Shown one piece after another: positions 9,201 to 17,341 of a stretch of DNA of 58,178 nucleotides (position 1 is the stretch's first letter; each line of letters begins with the position of its first letter). Below the pieces are notes generated by a model, which was not told the origin of the DNA, made no database searches, and saw nothing but the letters and a program-made list of their open reading frames with translations. The position numbers were made by a program, and so were the translations under genes. This DNA comes from Acidimicrobiia bacterium. Its GTDB lineage: Bacteria; Acidobacteriota; Terriglobia; Bryobacterales; Bryobacteraceae. Location: positions 1-58,178 of the forward strand of contig VFZE01000036.1 of NCBI GenBank assembly GCA_016871315.1, written 5' to 3'.

Positions 9201-9566
9201 CGGGATGCGAACCTGGGTTCGGGGCAGCGGACGGTGGACCGGTGGTTTGACGCAGCGGCGTTTGGCGCGCCGCAAGCGGGTCAGTTCGGGACGTCGGCGA
9301 AGGGCGTGATCAAGGGACCCGGGGTGAATGTTTGGCACCTTGGGTTGTTCAAGAACCTGGTATTCGCGGAAGGCTGGCCGTTGTTGAGGTGGGAGCTGAC
9401 GGCGACGAATGCGTTCAACCACCCGAACTGGTCGAACCCGGCGACGAACATTTCGCAACTGGCGAATGTGGGAGTGATCAGCGGCGTGGGTGGCGTGAAC
9501 GGATCGTCGACAGGGGATCAGCCGGGAGCGCGGTCGTTCCGGATGGGATTCCGCGTGGAGTGGTAG
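6255..9566 (+). CDS. Oar-like TonB-dependent outer-membrane receptor with N-terminal carboxypeptidase-regulatory domain
   Basis: A 1103-residue outer-membrane protein. A signal peptide (MRNLSRIILGGVLLMASSIS, cleaved near HGQ-TTF) is followed by a Cna-B/carboxypeptidase-regulatory-like domain (ITGTVADSSGAVIANAKV, about residues 25-110), a plug domain (about 120-240, with the GSRSNQSNWAIDGV segment), and a long beta-barrel ending in an aromatic residue, GFRVEW. This architecture is strongly expanded in Solibacter-type acidobacteria and is thought to import polymer-derived substrates. AAGGGGG lies five bases before the ATG; an upstream in-frame ATG at 6225 lacks signal-peptide logic. The substrate is unknown. 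Confidence 0.92.
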   Translation: MRNLSRIILGGVLLMASSISHGQTTFATITGTVADSSGAVIANAKVTATHWETNIRTAASSNEVGSYTVAQLKEGTYSVRVQAAGFKEFVVERVVITARDLRRVDAILEVGSVETAVTVSGGATLIETETARINDTKTAEILKSLPLNTRGIWAFLALAPNVLQAGGGSSTIRFAGSRSNQSNWAIDGVTFSDGVSNTQIGPLANYIESFQEIKIDIANNTAEFGTIGQVTLISKSGTNALHGNVFDYYSTPWFRARNPFALTRGAGIGHTPGGSVGGPIVLPKIYDGRNKTFFFFSFETSRGSPVNQLLNPTVPLPAWREGNFSGLSGGVVIYDPQSGNPFPNNRIPANRMNAVSTKIQERFYPLPNFGATDTLISQNYRENKVRPRDPSTYWTTRIDHRISDKDSVFGRFTFQRAYNRTYEGNLPTIGRRIQQRDNRAAAIVHTHTFRPTLLNEFRWGFALNNNPVEGPINGPEMVRELGITGLAPDLPNISGIFKVNFAGVGLTGITQPDYTRPGFRNHLQEFQNHVSWFRGRHNIKTGFHLTRIEWDSLSANPNLFGNVTFSNRFSSAGRANQGHPYADFLLGIPSNASRAFPPLRVDRNRWQYDFFFADDFRVSSQLTLNLGMRYEFHAGWRENSTLTSMFDVASGKIVIEDGASGKISPLFPRNYVGIVEARELGLPGRTIIRNDRNNFAPRIGLAYRPWGNQTVFRAGYGIFFDVAPRNLNQGGIPFVLNEPTYTNPAASPDVIFPRVFPATGLAGPSTVGIPAAVNPNLKIPYSMQYNMTVEHQRWDVGFRLSYIGTNTRQGDWAYDYNSPVPDTRAFIDKPRPFPQYPGISYFTNGAGHQYHSLTAEAERQMASGLYFQGSWTWARDIGDNERGEGIENPFDRRRERAVWMDIPTHRVTTNVLYQFPVGKGKKWLSNANRWANLAVGGWEMSGIYSLYSGQFLTPFWTGPDLTGTAFTASRTAPVVTRRPDHLRDANLGSGQRTVDRWFDAAAFGAPQAGQFGTSAKGVIKGPGVNVWHLGLFKNLVFAEGWPLLRWELTATNAFNHPNWSNPATNISQLANVGVISGVGGVNGSSTGDQPGARSFRMGFRVEW

Positions 9567-9643
9567 GAGTTTCAGGCAAGAGCAAAGAAACGCGCGACTA
9601 AAGCCACCGCTTGCTGACGCGCTGTTCTGTAAAATGGCAGTCC

Positions 9644-10597
9644 ATGGAACGCAGAGGATTCTTGCAGAACACGATCGCGGCGGGCGCGTATGCGCACGCC
9701 GCGCAGAGTCAGACGGCGGAGCCGGTCACGCATGAGGAGCATGGGGGGCTGGTGATAGAGCGGGCCGCCGCAGGGCGCCCGCATGAAGGGAAGGTTCTGG
9801 CGGCGATACAGCCGCATTCCGATGATATTCCGATCTTCGCGGCGGGGGCGGTTTTCAAGCTGATCCACGAGGGGTACACCGCCTACTTGATCCGGGTGAC
9901 GAATGACGATATGGCGGGGCCGGGGAGCATCGCGACGACGGTGTCGGCGAATGAGCGGGACAACAACGCGGTGGCGAAGGTGTTTGGGGTGAAGGGTGTG
10001 TTTGATCTCAACTATGGGAATCACATGATGGACGCGGTGTCGCTACCCGAGCTGCGGGCACGGTTCATTTATTTGTTCCGGCTGCTGAAGGTGGATACGG
10101 TGATCACCTACGATCCGTGGGGGCACTATGAGGAGAATCCGGACCATTACGTGACGTCGGCGTGCGTAGAGGCGGCGTGCTGGATGGCGGCGGGCGGGAA
10201 GGATTATCCGGAACATTTCGCGGCGGGGTTGCGGCCGCATGCGGTGAAGGAGAAGTATTATTTCGCGCGGTTCCAGCAGCGGGTGAACCGGATCGTGGAT
10301 ATCGGTTCTGTGGTGGAGCGGAAGATCGATGTGCTGCTGGAGAACAAGGCTCAGGGTCCGGCGGGGGATCGCGGGGCGCGGCTGAGGGCGCAGCTGGCGG
10401 GGCGCGGGTTGAAGTTGCCGTTGCTGGGGGACAGTGACGAGTCAGCGAACCGGGCCTACATCCGGGAGTTCACGCTGCGGGCGAACCGGGAGTTGGGGAG
10501 GAAGCACGGGCTGGAGTACGCGGAGGCGTATCACTACATCGGGCCTCCCGAGAATGAGGTGGATGATTACGTGAGGAGGAACGCGGTGGCGCTGTAG
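9644..10597 (+). CDS. PIG-L family LmbE-like deacetylase, exported
   Basis: A 317-residue PIG-L/LmbE protein, a zinc-dependent N-acetylglucosaminyl deacetylase family. The metal-binding motif appears as IQPHSDDIP at residues 55-63, where the family norm is PHPDDE, so the usual general-base Asp is kept but the last acid is replaced by Ile-Pro. The downstream HYEENPDHYVTS histidines complete the site. The N-terminus MERRGFLQNTIAAGAYAHA resembles a weak Tat signal with a single RR. TAAAAT lies eight bases before the ATG. It may deacetylate a glycan or glycoconjugate; because of the altered motif, activity is less certain. Confidence 0.85.
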   Translation: MERRGFLQNTIAAGAYAHAAQSQTAEPVTHEEHGGLVIERAAAGRPHEGKVLAAIQPHSDDIPIFAAGAVFKLIHEGYTAYLIRVTNDDMAGPGSIATTVSANERDNNAVAKVFGVKGVFDLNYGNHMMDAVSLPELRARFIYLFRLLKVDTVITYDPWGHYEENPDHYVTSACVEAACWMAAGGKDYPEHFAAGLRPHAVKEKYYFARFQQRVNRIVDIGSVVERKIDVLLENKAQGPAGDRGARLRAQLAGRGLKLPLLGDSDESANRAYIREFTLRANRELGRKHGLEYAEAYHYIGPPENEVDDYVRRNAVAL

Positions 10598-10652
10598 CAG
10601 GTTGGCAAGGGGAGTCTGATAATGGGGTAGAATATAAGGTTTACGCCTGAGC

Positions 10653-11558
10653 ATGCGAAAGAAACTTCTTGTCATAGTGCTTGCGTACGCGATGCTGCTG
10701 GTTCCGGCTTCCACCGCGCCTGTCGTGGAAGATCCGGCAACGGCGATGATTCCTCCAGTGGATGCAGAGATGCAGTATGAGCTGGAGGTGAATCTGCGTC
10801 ATATGGGACTGGCTGCGGCGCTGGAGCAGAAGCGGCTGGCGGTGTCGCTGGTGGACATCACAGATCTGCAAAACCCGCAGTACGCGGGCGTGAACGACCG
10901 CAATATGATGTACGCGGCGAGCCTGCCGAAGATCGCGATCGTGCTGGCGGGCTTTGAGCGGATCAAGGCGGGGCTGATGGATTACACGCCGGCGGTGAAG
11001 GAGATGTTCACGAACCTGATCCGGTTCTCGTCGAACACGGATGCGTCGCGTGCGATACAGAGGATCGGGTTCGGGTTTATCGCGAACGTGCTGACGAGCG
11101 GGGCGTACCGGCTGTATGATCCGTTTCTGAATGGCGGGTTGTGGATCGGGAAGGCGTACGGCGGACCGAACGATTACTGGCGGCGCGATCCGATGCACAA
11201 CATTTCACACGGAGCGACGAGCTTGCAGGTGGCGCGGTTTTTCCTGATGCTGGAGCAGGGGCGGCTGGCGGGTCCGGCGTATAGCGCGGAGATCAAGGAG
11301 ATCCTGTCGAAGCCGGGGATCAATCACAAGTTCGTGAAGGGACTGTCGTCGATTGGGGTTCGGGATGTTTATCGCAAGTCGGGGACTTGGAAGGATGCGC
11401 ATTGCGATGCGGCGCTGGTGGAGCATGACGGGCGGCGATATATCGCGGTGGCGCTGATGAAGGATGACAAGGGCGGGGAAGTGCTGCCGCAGCTGATCGT
11501 GAAGCTGGATCAGATTGTGATGCGGCGGGCGCAGGCTGGGGCGGTGGCGGCGGATTAG
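10653..11558 (+). CDS. Exported class A beta-lactamase-fold serine hydrolase
   Basis: A 301-residue protein with an N-terminal signal (MRKKLLVIVLAYAMLLVPAS). The three penicillin-interacting motifs are present: SLPK at 90-93 (nucleophile Ser and general-base Lys), SSN at 126-128 (SxN) and KSG in RKSGTWKD near residue 247. The usual class A Glu166-type omega-loop acid is not obvious, so a peptidase or esterase role in the periplasm is as likely as antibiotic hydrolysis. A related hydrolase lies at 13063-14301. The stop overlaps the convergent PhoD gene by four bases. Confidence 0.8.
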   Translation: MRKKLLVIVLAYAMLLVPASTAPVVEDPATAMIPPVDAEMQYELEVNLRHMGLAAALEQKRLAVSLVDITDLQNPQYAGVNDRNMMYAASLPKIAIVLAGFERIKAGLMDYTPAVKEMFTNLIRFSSNTDASRAIQRIGFGFIANVLTSGAYRLYDPFLNGGLWIGKAYGGPNDYWRRDPMHNISHGATSLQVARFFLMLEQGRLAGPAYSAEIKEILSKPGINHKFVKGLSSIGVRDVYRKSGTWKDAHCDAALVEHDGRRYIAVALMKDDKGGEVLPQLIVKLDQIVMRRAQAGAVAAD

Positions 11559-13066
11559 GGAGCCGGATCAAGGGATTTGCGGAAGAGGGCGTCGCCGGCG
11601 AGATCGCGGAGGATGACTTCGAGCGCGCCCGATTTGCCGTCGATCGTGACTTCGCCGAAGAACTGCAGGCCGGCGCTGGGAGGGAGGTTGGATTGTCCTT
11701 TTGGCGGGGCCTTTTGAAAGATGACTTGCGGGCCGAAAGTATTGTCGAGTGTGCCGGGGCCGAAGGTGCCGGCGTGGAGGGGGCCGGAAATGAATTCCCA
11801 GAAAGGGTCGAATTCGGTGAACTGCGCTTTGGCGGGGTCGTAGAAGTGGGCGGCGGTGTAGTGCACGTCGGCGGTGAGCCAGACGGTGTTCCGGACGCGG
11901 TCCTGTTTGAGGGATTTCAGTAGCGAGGCGATTTCGAGTTCGCGGCCGAGGGCGGGGCCGTTGGAGTTGGCGCAGTTTTCAAAGCGGGGGCGATTTCGGG
12001 AGTCACCCCCGTCGCCGACGATCAGGCCGATGGGCATGTCGGAGGCGATGACTTTCCAGAGAGCGCGGGAGTTTTTCAGGCCTTGCCGGAGCCATTGCAG
12101 CTGAGGGCGGCCGAGGAAGAGGGTTTCCGGGGATTCGGCTGGCTGGAGATTGTAGGAGTTGGCGGCGCGATAGGAGCGCATGTCGATGACGAAGATGTCG
12201 AGCAGCGGGCCGTAGGGGATGCGGCGGTAAAGGCGGTTGCTGTTGAGGCGGATGGGCGCGTGCTCGAGGAACGCCTGGCGGGCGCGGGTGACGAGCGCGG
12301 CGATGTTCTTTTCCGCGTAACGCTGATCGGTGGCGAGGTCTTTGCCTGGGGACCAGTTGTTAGTGACTTCGTGATCGTCCCATTGCCAGATCTGGGGGAC
12401 TTCGGAGTTGAAGCGGCGGACGTGCTCGTCCATGAGGTTATAGAGGTAGTTGCCGCGGAACTCGTCGAGCGTTTCGGCGACTTTGCTTTTGACTTCGGTG
12501 GTGATGTTGCGCCAGATGTCGCCGGAGGGGAGGCGGATTTCGGCGGGGATGGGATTGTCGGCGTAGATGGTGTCGCCGGAGTGGAGGAAGAAATCGGGGT
12601 TGAGGCGGCGCATGGTTTCGTAGATGCGCATGCCGCCGAAATCGGGGTTGATGCCGTAGCCCTGGCCGGCGGTGTCGCCGGACCACAGGAACCGGATGTT
12701 GGAGGGTCGCGTCGGTGCGGTGCGGAAGGTGCCGTTGACAGGTTCGGAGAGGGTGCGATTGTCGCGGAGATCGAGGAAGCGGACCTGGTAGTGGATTTGG
12801 GCGTTGAGAGGGAGATCGCGGAGATCGAGGCGGGCGGTGAGTCCGGTGGAGGGGAGCGCGTCAAGGCCTTGCATGCGGCGCGAGTTGCGCATGTCCTGGT
12901 GTTGGGACCAATCGACGATCATGCGGGAGGGGCTTTCGGCACGGGACCAGATGATGGCCCGGCCGGGGATGACGTCTCCGGTCTGGACGCCGTAGGGGAC
13001 AGTGGAGCGTGCGTGAAGAAGGGCGGGGGAGGCGGCGAGGGTTCTGAGGAAATTTCTTCGCTTCAT
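11555..13066 (-). CDS. PhoD-like metallophosphoesterase, Tat-type export
   Basis: A 503-residue alkaline phosphatase D family protein. The N-terminus MKRRNFLRTLAASPALLHA is Tat-like (RRNFL). A PhoD N-terminal fibronectin-like domain (about 24-118, with GVQTGDV and IIWSRAE) precedes the catalytic domain with its metal-binding motifs: SGDTAGQG near 129, HSGDTIYAD at 162-170, WDDHEVTNNW at 229-238 and a late ADVHYTAAH. The family hydrolyses phosphodiesters or monoesters in the periplasm using Ca and Fe. It starts 4 bases before the upstream hydrolase stop (ATGA) and is the last gene of a three-gene operon. The longer open frame upstream is rejected because it runs through that hydrolase. Confidence 0.9.
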   Translation of the reverse strand: MKRRNFLRTLAASPALLHARSTVPYGVQTGDVIPGRAIIWSRAESPSRMIVDWSQHQDMRNSRRMQGLDALPSTGLTARLDLRDLPLNAQIHYQVRFLDLRDNRTLSEPVNGTFRTAPTRPSNIRFLWSGDTAGQGYGINPDFGGMRIYETMRRLNPDFFLHSGDTIYADNPIPAEIRLPSGDIWRNITTEVKSKVAETLDEFRGNYLYNLMDEHVRRFNSEVPQIWQWDDHEVTNNWSPGKDLATDQRYAEKNIAALVTRARQAFLEHAPIRLNSNRLYRRIPYGPLLDIFVIDMRSYRAANSYNLQPAESPETLFLGRPQLQWLRQGLKNSRALWKVIASDMPIGLIVGDGGDSRNRPRFENCANSNGPALGRELEIASLLKSLKQDRVRNTVWLTADVHYTAAHFYDPAKAQFTEFDPFWEFISGPLHAGTFGPGTLDNTFGPQVIFQKAPPKGQSNLPPSAGLQFFGEVTIDGKSGALEVILRDLAGDALFRKSLDPAP

Positions 13067-14301
13067 GGGCGGCGTTGGATGAGGCGTTCGATTTCGGTGG
13101 CGATGGTTTGGTGTTCGACGGCGGAGTTGAGGCGGAGAACGTTGGAGGTCATGGCGACCAAGTAGGCTTTGGAGCCGGATTCCACCACGGTGACCGAGTG
13201 CATGAGGTTGGTCTTGTTTCCCTTGTATTGAACGCAGCGGTAACCGGGTTCGGGTTCGCATTGGAAGAGGGAGCCGGATTTGAAGTAGACGGCTGCCTTG
13301 GCCAGGGCGGGGGAGGAGGCGTAGCGGTAGCGGGGGCGGGAGCAATAGAGGAGGCGCTTGAGTTCGAGGCTGGACCAGGCGTCGACAAGTTTGCCTTGCT
13401 CCATTTTGATGAGCCAGCGGAGGAGTTCGCGCGGGGTGGAGTAACTGGCGGTGCCGGGGATGGCCCGAGAGCCGCCGGAGGTGAAGAAGGTGCCGATGCG
13501 GATTTTGGAGGTGTCGAGGCCGGATTCGGTGAGGGCGGATTCGAGGGATTCCAAGGCGAGGTCGCGGAGATCTGTTTTGGAGGGCTCCTTGAAGAATTGC
13601 GCTTCCGCGGCTGGAGCAGGCGGGTAGGCGGCGCCGAACTTGTGGAGCAGCATGGCTTGCTTCCAGGTGGTGGAGGCGGCGGCGTTGGAGCTTTGGCTCA
13701 GCATGTGGTCGAGCCATTCCCAGAGGCTGAACTTGTCGCCGGATTCCAGACGGCGGTTGAGGATGGCGGCGTCGCCGTCGTTGAAGAAGGGGACGGTCTT
13801 GCCGTCGCGATAGACGAAGCTGTCGGCGGTGACGATGGTATCGCGGAGGATTTTTTCGCGGGCGGCGGTGCTCGATGGATGAATGCGGCGTAGGGCGCCG
13901 AAGATGCCGGTGGCGACGAAGAGCTTGCCGACACTGCCGGGGATGCGGCTGACGTCGGGACGGATGGCGGCGTAGCGTGGTAGCGAGGGGTCGGAGATGT
14001 CGAGCAGGGCGAGACTGTAGGAGTCATCGCGTATGGCGAAGATGGCCTGGAGACCGGCTTTGAGGTAGGAATCCTCGGGGGTTGAAGTAGTGATGTCGAA
14101 GTCGCTTCCGGAGAGGCGGATCTTGATTTGATCGGTGTTCCAGAGAGCGCCGGGAGGGAGATTGACGGACTTTTTGATCTTGCCTTCGTGGGCGAGTTTG
14201 TAGGCGGCGAGGCGGCGGATGCCGGTGCGGGCGGCGCCGTCGATCGGATAGGCGTGGGAGGCGAGCGCGCAGAAGAGAATGACGGAGACGAGGCGGATCA
14301 T
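13063..14301 (-). CDS. Exported beta-lactamase-like SxxK serine hydrolase
   Basis: A 412-residue protein with a signal peptide (MIRLVSVILFCALASHA). The active-site motifs are GSVGKLF with SVGK at 123-126, SSN at 204-206 and FKSGSLF near residue 350. The layout parallels the hydrolase at 10653-11558, but with about 100 additional residues. Both use KSG rather than KTG. It is overlapped by four bases at each end (ATGA), between the PEP-synthase-like gene and the PhoD gene, so the three proteins are probably made in fixed proportion. All three carry export signals. A DD-peptidase-like, esterase or regulatory role is possible; I cannot choose. Confidence 0.8.
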   Translation of the reverse strand: MIRLVSVILFCALASHAYPIDGAARTGIRRLAAYKLAHEGKIKKSVNLPPGALWNTDQIKIRLSGSDFDITTSTPEDSYLKAGLQAIFAIRDDSYSLALLDISDPSLPRYAAIRPDVSRIPGSVGKLFVATGIFGALRRIHPSSTAAREKILRDTIVTADSFVYRDGKTVPFFNDGDAAILNRRLESGDKFSLWEWLDHMLSQSSNAAASTTWKQAMLLHKFGAAYPPAPAAEAQFFKEPSKTDLRDLALESLESALTESGLDTSKIRIGTFFTSGGSRAIPGTASYSTPRELLRWLIKMEQGKLVDAWSSLELKRLLYCSRPRYRYASSPALAKAAVYFKSGSLFQCEPEPGYRCVQYKGNKTNLMHSVTVVESGSKAYLVAMTSNVLRLNSAVEHQTIATEIERLIQRRP

Positions 14302-17219
14302 AGCGGCTTGTCCTCGAGACGGACGGTTTGGAGATTGTCGGAAGGGCCTTCGAGACGGCTGAGAGCGTCGAGGGTTTTCCACTCCTGGAAGCGGGCGAGG
14401 GGGCGGATCTGGAAGAGGCGGAGCTGGCCGTTTTCGAAACCGAATTCAATATCCCATGGGAGCAGGGTTCCGGATTCCGAGCGCGCGGGCGGATATCTCT
14501 TTTTGACTTCGGCGACCATGCGCCGGAGCTGGCCTACTTCATCGGTGGTGAGGACGTATTCGCGGCCGGTGGCGGGGACGTTGACGAAGCCGCCATCGGG
14601 TTTGACCATTTTGCGGTAAGTGGCGCGGCATTGCTGGAGGAGGCGGACGTTGCCCGCGGGTTCGAGGAGCAGGGATTCGGCTACACCGCCATCGACAACG
14701 GCGCTGACGCCTTCACTGACGTTGACGGTGATGTAGTTGTCGAGGCCGGTTTCGAGATCTGCGGTGGCGATGACGCCGGATTTTTCGCTGGGCACGGTGC
14801 GCATGACGATGACCGAGGGGTAGACCTTGCCGGTGCCCTTGAGGGCGCGGTTGCGCCAAAGGTAAGCGCGCTCCGTGTAGGGGGAGGCCCAGACGTTCTT
14901 GATGGATTGAAGAATGTGGCGCGCGCCGACCTGGTTGGCGACGGTGAGGTTGAGGCCTGCGCCGGTGAAGCCGGGGAGGTCTTCGGCGTTGGTGTCGCTG
15001 CGGACAAAAACGCCGTAGGTATTGTCGTTGCCGAAGGTTTCTTGAAGTTTTTCCTGAAGCTCGCGCTCGAAGGCGGGGATGAGGGGCATGGATTGAATGG
15101 TGGCGCGGAAATGGGCGAGCTTGGGAGCGATGAAGGTTTGAATGGCGGAGGGATCGGCGCCTGAGTCGCGCATCTGTTCGGCTTGGGCGAGCCCTTCGCG
15201 GATTTGATCGAGGAAGGGCCTGCCGGAGTTGTCGAGGACGCGGAAGACGTGGTCATGGAAGATGCCGAAGGGGATGACGAACCCTGGGGCGACCGTGTCG
15301 GGGAAGAACTGGGCAAGCTGGCCGAGATTGGCGGCCTTGGGACCGACGGTAATGGCGGCGTCGGAGGAGCTGAGTTCGCGGAGGCGGCGGAGGCGTTTAT
15401 CGGTGAGGTTGAGGCGGGAGGTGTCGAGCTCAATGCGGCGTGGAGCGGTGGGTTGCGAGGTCCAGAGTTTGCGCTCCTCTTCGGTCATGGAGGCTTTTTC
15501 CTTGAGGACAACGATGTTGCGGGGCGTGACGGCATAGAACATTTCCATGCCTTTGCGTTTTTCCAGTTCCGGCAGGAGGGAGGAGGGGATCCGGGCGTTG
15601 GGGACGCCGAGGTTGGCGGCGAGCAGCTGTGCGTGAGAGAGCATGTTGCCGGCTTCGAGGGTGAGGATGCCGGCCATGGGTTTCAGTTCGGCGACGGTTT
15701 GAGGGATGAGATAGATGCCGCCGGGATCGATTTTGCCGCCGGGCTTGTCCTCTTCGATGATGCCGAGTTTGCCGATGCCGACGCCGGGGTTGAGTCCGGC
15801 GGCACCGGCGGTGGTGGCGCGGCCGAGGATGGAGTGGCGTATGCCGGCGGCGCGTTCGGCATCCTGGAGAAGCGGATCGAGGCGGTTGGAGAGGGGAAGG
15901 GCGGCGGAGCTGCGGAGAAGATGATCGACAAGACCGGCGGCCAGGGGTTCGACGGCCTGATAGTGGCGGGAGACGGGGCCGAAGTCCTTGGCGGCGGTGG
16001 CGCGGCTCCATTCCGAGGCGCGGGCGAGATAACGGATTGAGGCGCGGTAGGCGGAGGATTCCACCGAGCCGCGGCGTTTGAGCGTGTCGAGTTCCTCTTC
16101 CAGCGCGCGGAACTGGCGCAGAGAGATGAGTCCGGAGCCGGTTGTGACGCGGAGGCAGGAGCGGAGGTTTTCAAGGAGTTGTGCGCGGCTGGCATCGGGT
16201 GAAGGCGTGGCGGCGTGGAATGACATCTCCTGGAGGAGACGGTTAAGGTCCATGAGGGCGAGGTTAAGGCGGCCGTCCTTGGAAGTGGAGACGTGGCGGC
16301 GAATGGCGAGAGAAAGGGAGGCGATGTGCTGGAGGAGTTGGGGTTGGTTGGGTGACTGGAGGGATTGCGCGAGATCGGCGAGGGGTTTTTCGACAGCGGT
16401 TCCGGCGGCGGATTTGCGGGAGCTTTCGAGGGCGGGGATCCAGTTCTGCGGGCTGTACTGTTTTTCGAGGAGGGTGGCGAGTTCCTCGAGGTAGGCTTTG
16501 ACAGGCGGCGACGGGTTTTTGGTTTGGAGAAAGCCGGTGACGGCGGCGGTGTCTTCTGGGCCGGGGTAGGAATGGATTTTGGCGCGGATGCGCTGGAGGC
16601 GGGAGTCTTCATTGGCGGCGGCGGCGGCGAGGGAGCGGACGCGTTTGATGGTGCTGTCGGCGACACCGTGGGGAATGGTGTCCATCAGCTGCATGCCGAG
16701 GTAGTAATTCCGCTCGAGCCATTGGGCGTCCGAGAAAAGTTCGAGGAGGAATTTGCGGCCGGCGCGCTCCTCGTCTTCGACTTGGCGCGCGCCGCGATAG
16801 GAGATCGCGCGGCGGTAGATCCAGCCCTGATCGACTTCGGTGAGGTACTTTTCGAGGACAAGTTCCTTGAGCCAATGATGGTCGCGATCGGCATCGAGCA
16901 AGGAGGTAAAGGGGAGTCCTGTGAGGATGGTGCCGGCGTGGACGTTCCAATCGGCGAGGCGCTTGGCATCCGCGGACAGTTCGGCATGCTGGTGGCCGCC
17001 GCCGAGTTCGCGGCAAGGCGTTCCGGCGGGAGGGTGAATGGAGCCGTCATTACAGAACCAGCGGATGCGGAGGAAGGGGCCGCGCGGGTTTTCCTTGAAA
17101 GAGGAGAGTATTTTGCGGGCTTGCGCGGCTTGGGAATCGGAGAGAGGCGGGATGAGGGAGTCGGCGGGGAGGAGGAGCGGGAGGGAGAGGAGGAGGAGGA
17201 AGCGGGGCATTAAGACCAT
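14298..17219 (-). CDS. Exported PEP-synthase-like protein (PEP/pyruvate-binding ATP-grasp domain, permuted)
   Basis: A 973-residue protein. Residues 1-20 (MVLMPRFLLLLSLPLLLPAD) form a signal peptide. Residues 25-480 are unrecognised and mostly helical. Residues about 500-545 resemble the PEP-utilising mobile domain, with LEAGNMLSHAQ placing a candidate phospho-histidine at H529. Residues about 620-945 match the PPDK_N/PEP synthase nucleotide-binding domain: GPKAANLGQL, FVRSDTNAEDLPGFTGAGL and the closing IEFGFENGQLRLFQIRPL. In canonical PEP synthase the nucleotide domain comes first, so the order here is reversed. ATP is scarce outside the cytosol, which makes the signal peptide odd. ATG at 17210 is an alternative start. 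Confidence 0.8.
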   Translation of the reverse strand: MVLMPRFLLLLSLPLLLPADSLIPPLSDSQAAQARKILSSFKENPRGPFLRIRWFCNDGSIHPPAGTPCRELGGGHQHAELSADAKRLADWNVHAGTILTGLPFTSLLDADRDHHWLKELVLEKYLTEVDQGWIYRRAISYRGARQVEDEERAGRKFLLELFSDAQWLERNYYLGMQLMDTIPHGVADSTIKRVRSLAAAAANEDSRLQRIRAKIHSYPGPEDTAAVTGFLQTKNPSPPVKAYLEELATLLEKQYSPQNWIPALESSRKSAAGTAVEKPLADLAQSLQSPNQPQLLQHIASLSLAIRRHVSTSKDGRLNLALMDLNRLLQEMSFHAATPSPDASRAQLLENLRSCLRVTTGSGLISLRQFRALEEELDTLKRRGSVESSAYRASIRYLARASEWSRATAAKDFGPVSRHYQAVEPLAAGLVDHLLRSSAALPLSNRLDPLLQDAERAAGIRHSILGRATTAGAAGLNPGVGIGKLGIIEEDKPGGKIDPGGIYLIPQTVAELKPMAGILTLEAGNMLSHAQLLAANLGVPNARIPSSLLPELEKRKGMEMFYAVTPRNIVVLKEKASMTEEERKLWTSQPTAPRRIELDTSRLNLTDKRLRRLRELSSSDAAITVGPKAANLGQLAQFFPDTVAPGFVIPFGIFHDHVFRVLDNSGRPFLDQIREGLAQAEQMRDSGADPSAIQTFIAPKLAHFRATIQSMPLIPAFERELQEKLQETFGNDNTYGVFVRSDTNAEDLPGFTGAGLNLTVANQVGARHILQSIKNVWASPYTERAYLWRNRALKGTGKVYPSVIVMRTVPSEKSGVIATADLETGLDNYITVNVSEGVSAVVDGGVAESLLLEPAGNVRLLQQCRATYRKMVKPDGGFVNVPATGREYVLTTDEVGQLRRMVAEVKKRYPPARSESGTLLPWDIEFGFENGQLRLFQIRPLARFQEWKTLDALSRLEGPSDNLQTVRLEDKPL

Positions 17220-17341
17220 GGTAAGAAAAAGGGGCGAAGGGTGCACAGGAATCGTTAAATTAAAGGTTGTGCATTCGACGAGCCTGTAATAGAATCCGGC
17301 GATGGAGGTGTCTATCCACAGGGGAGAGTGGAATCCAGGAC

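Noticed and set aside
10602-10639. A two-hexamer promoter for the 10653 hydrolase (TTGGCA with TAGAAT or TATAAG)
   Set aside because: The spacer is 20 nt or more, outside the normal range; only the -10-like elements are credible.
12083-13165. A 360-codon plus-strand open frame opposite the PhoD-like gene
   Set aside because: Its composition (Gly/Val/Glu/Ala only) is that of a shadow frame, and the minus strand encodes clear PhoD motifs.
14328-17213. Several long plus-strand open frames opposite the PEP-synthase-like gene
   Set aside because: Low-complexity Gly/Glu/Val-rich translations with no recognisable motifs; the minus strand has PPDK_N signatures.
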